This document shows positions 16,911 through 26,183 of a stretch of DNA of 64,000 bases, piece after piece (within the stretch, counting starts at the first letter, position 1; each line of letters starts with the position of its first letter). The DNA lies in assembly GCA_017617395.1 (NCBI GenBank), contig JAFZWG010000072.1:146539-210538 (forward strand). Direction: 5' to 3'. The position numbers and the translations under genes are program-made. The stretch comes from Lachnospiraceae bacterium. GTDB lineage: Bacteria; Bacillota; Clostridia; Lachnospirales; Lachnospiraceae. A model generated the notes under the pieces. It was not told the origin of the DNA. It saw nothing but the letters and a program-made list of their open reading frames with translations, and did not search any database.

Positions 16911-16931
16911 GAAACCTCCGGAGGATTTGAC

Positions 16932-18344
16932 ATGGTTTTCATGGATGACAATTTCCTGTTGACGAACGAGACCGCCAGGGTTTTGTATCATCAATATGCA
17001 TCATCGATGCCGATCATCGACTACCACTGTCACATTCCCGCCGAGGAGATTGCACGGGACGTGTCTTTTTCTTCGATTACGGATCTGTGGCTTGGCGCCG
17101 ACCACTACAAGTGGCGTGCGATGCGCTCCAACGGCGTTCCCGAGGAGCTGATCACCGGCAACGGCGATCCGTTCGAAAAATTCGAAGCATTCGCTTCCAC
17201 CCTCACGCGTGCCATCGGCAATCCGCTGTACCACTGGAGTCACCTTGAACTTCAGCGCTACTTCGGCGTCACCGAGCCTCTCACAAAAGAGAGCGCACGC
17301 CGCATCTACGATCTGTGCAACGCCACGCTGGCCGATCCTTCCATGACCGCGCGCGGCATCTTAAAGCGCTCCAATGTCAAGCTTCTGTGCACGACCGACG
17401 ATCCCGCGGACGATCTCCGCTGGCATCGTTTGATTGCGATGGACTCGACCTTCAAGGTGAAGGTTCTTCCGGCGTTCCGTCCGGACCGCGCCCTCGCGAT
17501 TGAGAAGCCGGATTTTGCCGCATACATCAAGGGCGATCTCTCCCGCGCATGCGGAAGAACGATCGAGCTTTATTCCGATTTAAAGGACGCACTTCGTGAG
17601 AGGATTGCATTTTTCGCGGAAAACGGATGCAAGCTCTCCGACCATGGCATGGCCTATGTGTGCTACGCGCCGTGCTCCGACGAGCAGGCCGAGGTCATCT
17701 TCCGAAAAGCCCTGCAGTCCGACGGTGTCGACCTCTACGAACAGCTTCAGTTTAAGACGAACCTTCTGTCCTTCCTCGCGGCCGAGTACGCGAAGGCAGG
17801 CTGGGTGATGCAGCTTCACTACGGTGTCAAGAGAGACAACAACACAAAGTTGTTCCGTCAGTCCGGCGCCAACAACGGCTGCGACTGCATCGACGATTAC
17901 ACCCCGTGCGCGGAGCTTGCGGATTTCCTCAACTCGCTCTGCGTAAAAGACTCGCTCCCCAAGACGATCCTCTATTCACTCAATCCGATCGACAACGCCG
18001 CCATCGGCACGATCATCGGCTGCTTTCAGGATTCGTCGTGTGCGGGCAAGATCCAGCAGGGTTCCGCATGGTGGTTTAACGATAACAAGAAGGGTATGGA
18101 GGAACAATTGACGTCCCTCGCGAACTTGGGCGTCCTCGGGAATTTTGTCGGTATGCTCACCGATTCCCGCAGTTTCCTCTCCTACACACGCCACGAGTAT
18201 TTCCGTCGCATCCTGTGCAATTTGATCGGCACATGGGTCACCAACGGCGAATACCCCTGTGATCTCACGACGCTCGGCGGTCTTGTTGCCGATATTTCTT
18301 ATAACAATTGCAATCGATACTTCGATTTCGGCCTTACGGACTAA
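16932..18344 (+). CDS. uxaC: Glucuronate (uronate) isomerase
   Basis: Converts D-glucuronate to D-fructuronate, and D-galacturonate to D-tagaturonate, the first intracellular step of hexuronate use. It belongs to the amidohydrolase superfamily. The metal-binding motif [13 protein letters not shown] lies near residue 35, and conserved blocks include [11 protein letters not shown] and [13 protein letters not shown]; the C-terminal [13 protein letters not shown] closes the barrel. 470 residues is the family length. The ATG at 16932 follows GGAGG by seven bases. It is one of only three plus-strand genes here and faces kdgK. UxuB and UxuA, the next two enzymes, lie 30 kb away. Confidence 0.95.
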   Translation: MVFMDDNFLLTNETARVLYHQYASSMPIIDYHCHIPAEEIARDVSFSSITDLWLGADHYKWRAMRSNGVPEELITGNGDPFEKFEAFASTLTRAIGNPLYHWSHLELQRYFGVTEPLTKESARRIYDLCNATLADPSMTARGILKRSNVKLLCTTDDPADDLRWHRLIAMDSTFKVKVLPAFRPDRALAIEKPDFAAYIKGDLSRACGRTIELYSDLKDALRERIAFFAENGCKLSDHGMAYVCYAPCSDEQAEVIFRKALQSDGVDLYEQLQFKTNLLSFLAAEYAKAGWVMQLHYGVKRDNNTKLFRQSGANNGCDCIDDYTPCAELADFLNSLCVKDSLPKTILYSLNPIDNAAIGTIIGCFQDSSCAGKIQQGSAWWFNDNKKGMEEQLTSLANLGVLGNFVGMLTDSRSFLSYTRHEYFRRILCNLIGTWVTNGEYPCDLTTLGGLVADISYNNCNRYFDFGLTD

Positions 18345-18358
18345 CCCGTAAGGCTTTT
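18331..18358 (+). terminator. Terminator overlapping the uxaC stop codon
   Basis: Stem GCCTTACGG/CCGTAAGGC (18331-18339 and 18346-18354) followed by TTTT. The uxaC stop codon lies in the loop, so translating ribosomes could compete with formation of the hairpin. The U run is short; partial readthrough into pyrB is possible. Confidence 0.6.
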
Positions 18359-18418
18359 CCATGGGTGGGGATTTTCCGCCCGCAACTCTTTTGGTCCGAC
18401 GGACCGGAAAGGACATGT

Positions 18419-19351
18419 ATGAAACATCTCATCAGCCCGATGGACCTGACGCCCGAGGAACTCTCCGAGCTTCTCTCGCTTGCGCAGGACATCATGAAGG
18501 ACCCGGAACGCTACCGCCATGTGTGCGACGGCAAGAAGCTTGCGACGTGCTTCTACGAACCGAGCACGAGAACTCGCTTAAGCTTTGAGGCCGCGATGCT
18601 CAACCTGGGCGGCTCCGTCCTCGGCTTCCAGAGCGCGGACTCGAGCTCCGCAGCCAAAGGCGAAAGCGTCTCCGACACCATCCAGATCATCTCCTACTAC
18701 GCGGACATCTGTGCGATGCGCCACCCGAAGGAGGGTGCGCCCTACGTTGCCTCCAAGCACGCGCGCATTCCGGTGATCAACGCGGGCGACGGCGGCCACA
18801 ACCACCCGACGCAGACGCTGACCGACCTGCTGACGATCCTCGAGTTAAAGGGACGCCTCGACAACTTAACGATCGGTCTCTGCGGCGACTTAAAATTCGG
18901 CCGCACCGTCCACTCCCTGATCAACGCAATGGTTCGCTATCCGAACATCCGCTTCGTCCTGATCAGCCCCGAGGAACTGTGCATCCCCGCCTACTTAAAG
19001 GACGAGGTGCTCGACGCGAAGAACATCCCCTACAAGGAGGTTCGCTCGCTCGACGAGGTGATGCCGGAGCTTGACATTCTGTACATGACCCGCGTACAGC
19101 GCGAGCGCTTCTTCAACGAGGAGGATTACATCCGCCTGAAGAACTCCTTCATTCTCACTCCGGAGAAAATGAAGCTGGCCAGAAGCGATATGTTCGTGCT
19201 TCACCCCCTTCCCCGCGTGAACGAGATCTCCGTGGAGGTCGACGCAGACCCCCGCGCCGCATACTTCCGCCAGGCGGGCTTCGGCGTATACGCGCGAATG
19301 GCGCTCATCATCCTCATGTTAGGTCTCAAGGACCGCATACCACAGGCATAA
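18419..19351 (+). CDS. pyrB: Aspartate carbamoyltransferase, catalytic chain
   Basis: Joins carbamoyl phosphate and aspartate, the committed step of pyrimidine synthesis. Carbamoyl-phosphate site [15 protein letters not shown] near residue 50, aspartate-side loop [13 protein letters not shown], and [14 protein letters not shown] near residue 265. From the ATG at 18419 ([10 protein letters not shown], 310 residues), preceded by GGAAAGGA, length matches PyrB. The upstream gap holds a hairpin (GGTCC/GGACC, 18393-18405) right before the ribosome site, but I see no U-tailed attenuator or clear promoter. It pairs with pyrI 13 bases downstream, so the enzyme is probably the allosteric dodecamer. Confidence 0.96.
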   Translation: MKHLISPMDLTPEELSELLSLAQDIMKDPERYRHVCDGKKLATCFYEPSTRTRLSFEAAMLNLGGSVLGFQSADSSSAAKGESVSDTIQIISYYADICAMRHPKEGAPYVASKHARIPVINAGDGGHNHPTQTLTDLLTILELKGRLDNLTIGLCGDLKFGRTVHSLINAMVRYPNIRFVLISPEELCIPAYLKDEVLDAKNIPYKEVRSLDEVMPELDILYMTRVQRERFFNEEDYIRLKNSFILTPEKMKLARSDMFVLHPLPRVNEISVEVDADPRAAYFRQAGFGVYARMALIILMLGLKDRIPQA

Positions 19352-19364
19352 GGAGGACAAATTC

Positions 19365-19796
19365 ATGTTAAACATCGGCGGACTTCACCAGGGCGTCGTC
19401 ATCGACCACATCAAAGCCGGCCAGGGCATGCAGATCTACGAGTATCTCGAGCTTGGCAAGCTGGACTGCTGCGTCGCCATCATCAAAAATGCGACTTCCA
19501 ACAAAATGGGCCGCAAGGACATCATCAAGATAGAAGGTCCGATCCTGCCCGACCTCGACGCGCTGGCCGTGCTGGACCCGGACATCACCTTAAACATCAT
19601 CGAAAACGACGTCATCGTCGAGAAGCGCCGCGTGCGTCTTCCCGAGGAGGTTACGAACATTCTGCGCTGCAAGAACCCGCGCTGCATCACCTCGATCGAG
19701 CAGGAGCTGCCGCACCGCTTCCGCCTCACCAATCCCGAGAAGCGCATTTACCGCTGCGTCTACTGCGAGCAGAAGTACAAGGAGACCAACCTGTAG
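19365..19796 (+). CDS. pyrI: Aspartate carbamoyltransferase, regulatory chain
   Basis: Binds CTP and ATP and controls PyrB activity. The N-terminal allosteric domain has IDHIKAGQGMQIYEYL; the C-terminal zinc domain has four cysteines in RCKNPRC and CVYC. 143 residues is slightly shorter than the enterobacterial protein but complete. The ATG at 19365 follows AGGAGG. PyrI is found in enterobacteria, archaea and many Clostridia but not Bacilli, which helps place the organism. A bidirectional terminator follows. Confidence 0.95.
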   Translation: MLNIGGLHQGVVIDHIKAGQGMQIYEYLELGKLDCCVAIIKNATSNKMGRKDIIKIEGPILPDLDALAVLDPDITLNIIENDVIVEKRRVRLPEEVTNILRCKNPRCITSIEQELPHRFRLTNPEKRIYRCVYCEQKYKETNL

Positions 19797-19850
19797 GACT
19801 GCTCAGGCTTTGCACAATTGTGCGTAAGCATTTTCCGAATCGAAACAACC

Positions 19851-19886
19851 AAAAAGCACCGGCCGCGCAAGGCAGTCGGTGCTTTT
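19851..19886. terminator. Bidirectional terminator between pyrI and the SPFH gene
   Basis: Stem AAAAGCACCG/CGGTGCTTTT with a GC-rich loop of about 15 bases. It gives a U run on both strands, so it ends the plus-strand pyrBI and the minus-strand nfeD-SPFH transcripts that converge here. Confidence 0.85.
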
Positions 19887-19969
19887 CTCATGTATACTTT
19901 TATCTCCCGCAATCACTTGCGGTTTCCTTTGGAAAAAACTTCACATAAATGTTTGCGTGTGTTCCCGGA

Positions 19970-20959
19970 TTACTCCGCGGAACCGTCGGAAGCATTGTTC
20001 TTGATACCGGCTGCTTCCACAACACCGGTTGCAAGGCCCGCAAGGCCCTGAATCTCGGAAGGAATGATGATCTTCGTGGACTTGCCGTCCGCCGCCTTGG
20101 CAAATGCCTCCAGGCTCTTAAGGCGCAGTACCGAATCGGTAGGAGCCGCCTCGTTGAGGAACTTCAGACCGTCCGCGTTCGCCTGCTGCACACGAAGGAT
20201 TGCTTCCGCCTGACCTTCTGCCTCGCGGATCGTAGCCTCCTTCTTCGCCTCTGCGCGAAGGATTGCGGCAGCCTTCTCAGCCTCGGCCTCGAGGATTGCG
20301 GACTGCTTCTTACCTTCGGCCACCAGAATGGTGGACTTCTTCTCGCCCTCGGCGATCAGGATGGACTCACGGCGCTCACGCTCTGCCTTCATCTGCTTCT
20401 CCATGGCGTCACGGATGGCAGCCGGCGGCATGATGTTCTTGAGCTCGACACGGTTGACCTTGATGCCCCAAGGGTCGGTCGCCTCATCGAGCAACTGACG
20501 CATCTTGCCGTTGATCAGCTCACGCGAGGTGAGCGTCTCATCGAGCTCGAGGTCACCGATGATATTACGAAGCGTCGTCGCGGTCAGGTTCTCGATTGCC
20601 ATCATCGGGTTCTGAACACCGTAGGCGTACAGCTTCGGGTCGGTAATCTGGAAATATACGACCGTATCGATCTGCATCGTTACGTTATCTTTCGTAATAA
20701 CGGGCTGCGGCGGAAAATCCACAACCTGCTCCTTCAACAACACATCCAATGCGATGCGGTCGATAAACGGTGCACGAAGATGAATTCCTACGCCCCACGT
20801 TGCCTGGTAGCCGCCGAAGCGCTCCAGAATATACGCATGTGCCTGCGGTACCACGCGGATGCATGTGACCGCGAGCAGGATCAGAAGAACGACCGCGATT
20901 ACAATCACGACTGTGGTGGGCGAAAGATCAACGCCCGAACTCTCCAAAAAACTCAACAT
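19970..20959 (-). CDS. SPFH/Band 7 membrane protein (stomatin/QmcA type)
   Basis: Membrane-anchored scaffold protein of the stomatin-prohibitin superfamily, thought to organise membrane microdomains. N-terminal membrane helix (TVVIVIAVVLLILLAVTCI, about 17-37), Band 7 domain (VPQAHAYILERFGGYQATWG to about 180), then an Ala/Glu-rich coiled coil with several A-E-K and A-E-A repeats (190-260) and a Gly/Ala C-terminus. 329 residues. Five bases after nfeD, and SPFH-NfeD pairs are a well-known conserved operon. The precise client of this pair is unknown. Confidence 0.92.
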   Translation of the reverse strand: MLSFLESSGVDLSPTTVVIVIAVVLLILLAVTCIRVVPQAHAYILERFGGYQATWGVGIHLRAPFIDRIALDVLLKEQVVDFPPQPVITKDNVTMQIDTVVYFQITDPKLYAYGVQNPMMAIENLTATTLRNIIGDLELDETLTSRELINGKMRQLLDEATDPWGIKVNRVELKNIMPPAAIRDAMEKQMKAERERRESILIAEGEKKSTILVAEGKKQSAILEAEAEKAAAILRAEAKKEATIREAEGQAEAILRVQQANADGLKFLNEAAPTDSVLRLKSLEAFAKAADGKSTKIIIPSEIQGLAGLATGVVEAAGIKNNASDGSAE

Positions 20960-20964
20960 AACAA

Positions 20965-21399
20965 TTACCCCTCCTTAGGTACTACGATAACTTTGACACC
21001 TTCTACTTTTGTGATCAGGACCATCTCCCCTGCGGGAATCGGTCCGTAACCGTTTGCGGCACGCGCGGCCCATTCCATTCCGCCGAGCGATACTCTTCCG
21101 GTGCCGTCCTCATTGTTCACGGCCACGGTAACTTTTCCGAGTTGTCCGATAACCGTATCCACGTTCGTCGGAATACGCCTTTGATTGAAGCGTTTGACTA
21201 CCGACGGGCGCACCAGGAACAGGAAGGCTGCGGCGACAACGACAAATGCCACGCACTCAACCACAATCGAATCTGCGCAAAAGCTCGCGATCATTGCCGC
21301 AAAGCCGCCGAACGCAAACCAGATGCTTGTCAGCGCCAGCGTGCAAAGCTCCACGAGAATACACACGATCGTGATTGCCAGCCAAAACCAAGGACTCAT
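20965..21399 (-). CDS. nfeD: NfeD family membrane protein (short form)
   Basis: Partner of the SPFH protein encoded directly downstream. Two to three N-terminal membrane segments (FWLAITIVCILVELCTLALT and VVECVAFVVVAAAFLFLV) are followed by a C-terminal OB-fold domain of about 70 residues (IGQLGKVTVAVNNEDGTGRV). At 144 residues it is the short NfeD1b type without the N-terminal ClpP-like protease. The ATG at 21399 follows AAAGGGGG. It has its own promoter with an inverted repeat over the start point, suggesting regulated expression of the pair. Confidence 0.9.
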   Translation of the reverse strand: MSPWFWLAITIVCILVELCTLALTSIWFAFGGFAAMIASFCADSIVVECVAFVVVAAAFLFLVRPSVVKRFNQRRIPTNVDTVIGQLGKVTVAVNNEDGTGRVSLGGMEWAARAANGYGPIPAGEMVLITKVEGVKVIVVPKEG

Positions 21400-21434
21400 A
21401 GTACAACCCCCTTTCGCAACCTTTGTTTACCTTC

Positions 21435-21466
21435 AATACAATTTGGTTGACTTCGTAAATTGTATT
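21435..21466. promoter_or_regulatory. Inverted repeat at the nfeD transcription start
   Basis: AATACAATTT (21435-21444) and AAATTGTATT (21457-21466), perfect 10-bp arms separated by 12 bases. On the minus strand it begins seven bases after the -10, so a dimer bound here would block initiation. Candidate operator; regulator unknown. Confidence 0.55.
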
Positions 21467-21472
21467 TACATA

Positions 21473-21501
21473 ATCATACTACCACGGTTGCGGTTTGTCA
21501 A
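21473..21501 (-). promoter_or_regulatory. Promoter of nfeD-SPFH
   Basis: Minus-strand consensus TTGACA (21496-21501), 17-base spacer, TATGAT (21473-21478). It lies in the short gap after the upstream ATPase gene, about 75 bases before the nfeD ATG. Confidence 0.8.
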
Positions 21502-21514
21502 GAGGAAAATGCAG

Positions 21515-22609
21515 TTATTTCTTGTTTTTCCGGCGTTCCTTGCCTTCTTTCTTTATATCTTTAGAAGACTCCTCGCTCTCGGCGGTCTCCTCCTCACCGT
21601 TTGTCACGATGATGCGGTCATCCTCGAGCTGAAGTCGGATGCGGTTGCCCTTCACGCCGATGGCATCGAGCATTTCACGCGGAAGCTGCACACGGCCCGC
21701 GCGGTCGAGGATGGCGAACTCATCGTGCGTCTCCTCCTCTACAAAGCCTTTGAGCAGGGAAGGATCCGCAAACTCCTGCTTGATGATACGCTCGCTGCTG
21801 GTCTTACCGTCTCGCATCATCACGACACGCTTTACCTTCTTAGCGAGGTTGATGTCGTGCGTTACGATGACGATGGTGATGCCGAGCTCGGTGTTGAGTC
21901 TGCGGAACACATCCAACAAAGCGTCGGACGTTCTCTGGTCAACCGAACCGGTCGGCTCGTCCGCAAGCAACAGCTTCGGACGATTTGCAAGCGCGATGGC
22001 GATTGCGATTCTCTGCTGCTCGCCGCCGGACATCTGATTGAGGCGGCTGTCCTTTTTGTGCGCCATACCGACCAGATTGAGAAGGTCAAGCGCACGCTTC
22101 TCGACGTCCTTGTTGTCGCCGAAGCGGATCGGCAGCTCGACGTTCTGAAGAGCCGTCAGATACGGGAAAAGGTTTCTTGCGTTGTTCTGCCACACGAAAC
22201 CGACTGTATTTTTCTTATAATCGACAAGCTGGCTCTCGGTCATCTTGAAGAGGTCCTTGCCGTCCACATAAAGCTTTCCGGCACTCGGGCGGTCAAGTCC
22301 GCCGATCATGTTGAGGAACGTCGACTTACCGCTACCCGAACTACCGATGATGGCAATGAACTCGCCCTTCTCGACCTTGAGCTCCAGACCCTGCAGCGCC
22401 AAAACCTCGGTCTCCTTCGTCTTGTAAATCTTGACGAGGTTTTCACACAGGATCATGACGTTGTCGCCGAGCTGGTCCTCGAGTTCGCCCTGCGTGTTCT
22501 TCGCATAGGCCTGCATGAAGGAGTCGCGCAGCTCCTGGGAGATCACGGAATCGCGGATGTCGGAGGCGTCGAGCGATGCCTTGTCTACGGTTTTGTTGTC
22601 TTCACTCAT
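21515..22609 (-). CDS. ABC exporter ATPase with a C-terminal SpoVT/AbrB-type domain
   Basis: One of two ATPases for the 950-residue permease of this operon. Residues about 50-290 form a MacB/LolD-type ATPase: Walker A GSSGSGKSTFLNMIGG, signature MSGGEQQRIAIAIAL, Walker B LLLADEPTGSVD. It has an N-terminal extension of about 45 residues. Residues about 298-338 (DRAGRVQLPREMLDAIGVKG, then a strand RIRLQLEDDRIIV) match the swapped-hairpin DNA-binding fold of AbrB, SpoVT and MazE. A Lys/Glu-rich tail follows. This domain is not part of usual exporter ATPases. It overlaps the upstream ATPase gene by four bases. Confidence 0.88.
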   Translation of the reverse strand: MSEDNKTVDKASLDASDIRDSVISQELRDSFMQAYAKNTQGELEDQLGDNVMILCENLVKIYKTKETEVLALQGLELKVEKGEFIAIIGSSGSGKSTFLNMIGGLDRPSAGKLYVDGKDLFKMTESQLVDYKKNTVGFVWQNNARNLFPYLTALQNVELPIRFGDNKDVEKRALDLLNLVGMAHKKDSRLNQMSGGEQQRIAIAIALANRPKLLLADEPTGSVDQRTSDALLDVFRRLNTELGITIVIVTHDINLAKKVKRVVMMRDGKTSSERIIKQEFADPSLLKGFVEEETHDEFAILDRAGRVQLPREMLDAIGVKGNRIRLQLEDDRIIVTNGEEETAESEESSKDIKKEGKERRKNKK

Positions 22610-23310
22610 CGCAGCTGCTCTCCTTTGCCGTGGTATTCGGTGTTGATGATCTCACCGTCCTGAATCTCATAAACGACATCTCCGTAGCCCATGAGTTTCG
22701 TGTCGTGCGTCGTCATGACGAACGTGATGCCCTCCTTCTCGATCAGCTCCTTGAAGATTGCGATAACCTGGAGGCTGGTCGCGGAGTCGAGCTCGCCGGT
22801 GGGCTCGTCGGCGAAGATGATCTTCGGCTTGTGTGCGATGGCTCTTGCGATGGCAACTCGCTGCTGCTCACCGCCGGAGAGCTCCTGCGGCATGTGCGTC
22901 GCACGCTTCGAAAGTCCGACAAGCTTGAGGCACTCCATCACGCGCTCGCGGTAATCGCCCTTGTAGTTCGCAAGCCGCAGCGCATATTCCACATTTTCAT
23001 ACGCATTCATCACCGGGATCAGAGCGACAGACTGGAAAATGTATCCGATCTCATGTCTGCGGAGCACCTCGCGCTCCTTGTCGCTCGCCTTGGAGATGTC
23101 CTTGCCGTCGAAGATGACTGTCCCCGACGTAGGCGCATCCAACGCACCGATGATATTGAGAAGTGTCGTCTTGCCGGAGCCCGAACGACCCTTCAAGATC
23201 GTCAGGGTGTCCTCCGGAACAACAACACTGATACCCTTTAAGGCAAGGAAGTCGCCGCCGGCAACCGGAAAGCTTCGCGTGACCGCTTCGGTTCGTAAGA
23301 TTTCTTTCAT
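22606..23310 (-). CDS. ABC exporter ATPase, MacB/LolD type
   Basis: Second ATPase of the export operon. The 234 residues hold a complete nucleotide-binding domain: Walker [20 protein letters not shown]-loop [20 protein letters not shown], signature [15 protein letters not shown], Walker [14 protein letters not shown] and the H-loop MTTHDTKLM. It follows the permease by 12 bases and overlaps the next ATPase by four. Because the permease carries two FtsX-like halves, the simplest model is a heterodimer of this ATPase with the AbrB-fused one. Confidence 0.92.
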   Translation of the reverse strand: MKEILRTEAVTRSFPVAGGDFLALKGISVVVPEDTLTILKGRSGSGKTTLLNIIGALDAPTSGTVIFDGKDISKASDKEREVLRRHEIGYIFQSVALIPVMNAYENVEYALRLANYKGDYRERVMECLKLVGLSKRATHMPQELSGGEQQRVAIARAIAHKPKIIFADEPTGELDSATSLQVIAIFKELIEKEGITFVMTTHDTKLMGYGDVVYEIQDGEIINTEYHGKGEQLR

Positions 23311-23322
23311 AGCGCCTCCTTA

Positions 23323-26175
23323 TCAGTCTTCGCCAAGCTTCAACGCCTGGTTGATCTTAATCTTGGACAACAACGCGGAGATGACGGCGATGCAGCCGGT
23401 CAGCATCAGCGTGACAACGACAGCGATCTTCACCAGATCGGAGCCCGACATCACGATCTTCGCGGGCAGCGTCTCCACCTTCGGCGAGTACGCGATCTGA
23501 ATCAGCGGCAGGAACATCTTCGAAGCGAGAAGCCCGATGCCTGCGCCGAAGAGGATCGGCAGGATCGACCCGAAGACATGCTCGTTCACGAGCATCCGGA
23601 TCAGCTCTCCCATCGACATACCCATCGCGCGGTAGATACCGAAGATGAGCTCTCTGGAGCGGATCGACGTGATCCAGAAGATCAGGAAACCGATCGCGCA
23701 CAGTACCAACACGACGATAAATGTGATGGTCAGCATACCGTTCGTAATCTGGAAATACGGATCGTTTTTGAGGCCGATCATATCGTTGGAGAGGTCGGAA
23801 AATTCCTTGAAAGTGATCTTGTTCTCCTCCGCCCATTTGTAGAAGAAATCGGTGCTGCCCTCAATCTTCAGCCACACTTCGTACGGAACCACGGGATAAT
23901 CCAGCAACACGTTGTCGTAGTTGCAGACCGTCAGATACACCGGCTTCATCTCAAGCTCGCCGGTCTCGGTCTTCATCTCGCGACTGTTCTCATAGCCGGG
24001 CCAGTACTCCACGATGTCAACAACCGTAAAGCTCTTGCGTCCCATGGACTGGCGCGTCTCGTCGAAGCGCTCGAGCGTCAGGCTGTCGCCCACCGCATAA
24101 CCGCAGGCATCCGCAAGATTCTTGGAGATGATCACTCCCTCGGGATTTTGCGCAAGCTTGTTCAGATTCTCGTACCAGTGGTGCTCTGTGACACCGTCAG
24201 GCATCTGCGCCGTATTGCCGAACTCGTAGGTGTTGATCGCGAACATCTCGACATTGCTGATTCCATTGCCGCCAAAGATCACCTGCGCGTCCGTATCGTG
24301 GATCACGCGGGTCATCGAGACGACGCGGTCGGCATTTTCCTCGGCCATCCGCTCGAATCTGGTGTAATCACCCTCGTTGTAGCGAAGCTTCGTCGCGTAA
24401 CCCTGGCGGATGCTCGAGACGTTGTTCGCCCAGTTCTCCTTCACAACCAGATCGGCGCCGTCGGTGTAGCTGATGCGTTCCTCCTCGTTCTGGTTGACCG
24501 TTCTCGCGATATTCGCGTTGAAGATACCGAGAGCGATTGTGAGCACCAGGAACACGGTGATGAAACTCTGCTTATGAATGTCCCTCGTAATCTGCAAAAA
24601 TGACGCGTACTCCGCCGGTTTCCACGACTTGCGTCCGATGCGGAAAATGAGCGACGACAACAGCGGGATCACCCGCAGGAATACGATCGCGCAGCTTAGG
24701 ATGAACAACGACGCCGAGAAGAACAGCATCGGATTGACCGCCTCGCCATTGGCGATGGCCTTCATCAGTTCATCCTTCTGGTTGTTGAAATCGTAAAAGC
24801 CGTACAAGGCAAGTGCCAGCAGCGCAAAATCAAGGAACATGCGCTGCCACAACGGCTTGTTTTTCTTTCTCTTGTGAGCCTTCTGCTCAACGATACTGAA
24901 GCGTGCGAACTTCAAAACCGGCAGCGTCATGATCAGAATGCCGCTCGCGCAACTCACAAGCGCGTACAGAAGCGATTCTCCCGTGATGCGTACATTTAGC
25001 GACTTGCGGCCGACAAACTCCAGGAACGCGTTCGTGGAGCCGAAGACGTGACACAGAATGTAGCCGAACGGAATGCCGATGATCAGCGCGATGCCGCCTA
25101 GGATCGCGGACTGAAGCAGGTACGTCAAGATCAGCTGCAGCCGGCTGACGCCGCGGCTTTTGAGCATTGCGATCTCACCCTGCTCGATATCGATAACCTG
25201 GTTGGAAACCATGAAGATGAATACAGCCAAAAGCACCAGGATCGGCACCTGCAGAATCCACATCGTCGCTTCCACCTTCGAGGAATCCTTCAAAAACTGC
25301 GTGAAGATCTCCTGATAGTTGCAATATACCGAGTACAGGCAGTCGGTCGTCTTGTAGTCCGTCTCGAGCTTCTCGAAGGTGTCGAGCATGCGCTGCACCT
25401 GCGGTATCTCGATGTCGGAGTAATCGTACAGAAGGAAATACTTCGCGTGAATGTTGCCGGAGACCTCACCGCCCTCCAGGAACTTGTTCACGAAGATCGA
25501 CTGCGGGATGAAAAATTCATCCTGATACGACAGCGGATCGTTCACCCAGTAGAGATCCTGCGTGTCCTTCGCGCGGAACACACCGCTCACGCGAATCTTC
25601 ACCGGCTCTCCCGCAAGCGTCACCACGCCGTACATCTCGAGCTCGTCACCGATGACGATGTTCGAGGTCAGATACACCTTCTCGTTGATGATACAATCGA
25701 TGAAGCCGTCCGCTCCGATCTCGTTTTTATACATATCGCCGTAGATGATCTCGATATGCTCATCAAGGTTCGAGAGCGACGCAAGCTTCATCTTGATGCT
25801 GCTTAAGCCGGAACGGCTCACAGCGAATTTCGCATCCTGCTGGAACGTGTGCTCGAACAGCGTAACCTTCTGCGTCGCTTTCTGCTCGAACATCTTCTCC
25901 GCGTCATCCGCGACCGTGAGATAATCATTAAAATACCGGGACGAATGGCTCGTCAGCCGCGTCTTGCTGAGTCTCGAATCCAGCGTGAGAAGGCCCGGAT
26001 ACTGGTTGGTCTCCTCGAGATAGCCGCTCATGCGCTTGGTGAGCATTTTCTGAAGAGCCGCGCGCGAATACATCGGGTTGCAGCAAGCGATGCCCACCAA
26101 AAGAACATTGCCGATCAAAATACTGAGGATCAGCCATTTTTTGTTTAATAACTTTTGTAAAATAAACCGAAACAT
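23323..26175 (-). CDS. Large FtsX-type ABC permease with two extracellular domains
   Basis: Membrane subunit of the export operon, 950 residues. Layout: one N-terminal membrane segment (about 14-33), an extracellular domain (35-300), a block of membrane segments between about 305 and 545, a second extracellular domain (550-815) and three C-terminal segments. The FtsX signature regions EIAMLKSRGVSRLQLI and ELIFGIYRAMGMSMGELI recur in each half, so the protein looks like two MacB/LolC-type permeases in one chain. The ATG at 26175 follows TAGGAGGAGCC. Such permeases move lipids, peptides or drugs; the substrate is not evident. Confidence 0.88.
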   Translation of the reverse strand: MFRFILQKLLNKKWLILSILIGNVLLVGIACCNPMYSRAALQKMLTKRMSGYLEETNQYPGLLTLDSRLSKTRLTSHSSRYFNDYLTVADDAEKMFEQKATQKVTLFEHTFQQDAKFAVSRSGLSSIKMKLASLSNLDEHIEIIYGDMYKNEIGADGFIDCIINEKVYLTSNIVIGDELEMYGVVTLAGEPVKIRVSGVFRAKDTQDLYWVNDPLSYQDEFFIPQSIFVNKFLEGGEVSGNIHAKYFLLYDYSDIEIPQVQRMLDTFEKLETDYKTTDCLYSVYCNYQEIFTQFLKDSSKVEATMWILQVPILVLLAVFIFMVSNQVIDIEQGEIAMLKSRGVSRLQLILTYLLQSAILGGIALIIGIPFGYILCHVFGSTNAFLEFVGRKSLNVRITGESLLYALVSCASGILIMTLPVLKFARFSIVEQKAHKRKKNKPLWQRMFLDFALLALALYGFYDFNNQKDELMKAIANGEAVNPMLFFSASLFILSCAIVFLRVIPLLSSLIFRIGRKSWKPAEYASFLQITRDIHKQSFITVFLVLTIALGIFNANIARTVNQNEEERISYTDGADLVVKENWANNVSSIRQGYATKLRYNEGDYTRFERMAEENADRVVSMTRVIHDTDAQVIFGGNGISNVEMFAINTYEFGNTAQMPDGVTEHHWYENLNKLAQNPEGVIISKNLADACGYAVGDSLTLERFDETRQSMGRKSFTVVDIVEYWPGYENSREMKTETGELEMKPVYLTVCNYDNVLLDYPVVPYEVWLKIEGSTDFFYKWAEENKITFKEFSDLSNDMIGLKNDPYFQITNGMLTITFIVVLVLCAIGFLIFWITSIRSRELIFGIYRAMGMSMGELIRMLVNEHVFGSILPILFGAGIGLLASKMFLPLIQIAYSPKVETLPAKIVMSGSDLVKIAVVVTLMLTGCIAVISALLSKIKINQALKLGED

Positions 26176-26183
26176 GGCTCCTC

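Larger units (their letters stand above)
16630..16931. promoter_or_regulatory. Divergent kdgK-uxaC control region
   Basis: A 302-base gene-free stretch with a promoter for each side, a T-rich direct repeat between them (16759-16775 and 16799-16814), a GC palindrome CGCGTGCGCACGCG (16665-16678) in the kdgK leader, and a 22-bp interrupted dyad (16889-16910) in the uxaC leader. The uxaC ribosome site GGAGG lies inside CCTCCGGAGG (16915-16924). Confidence 0.6.

Noticed and set aside
18355-18418. PyrR-type attenuator before pyrB
   Set aside because: A small hairpin is present, but no U-tailed terminator and no PyrR anti-antiterminator motif could be identified.
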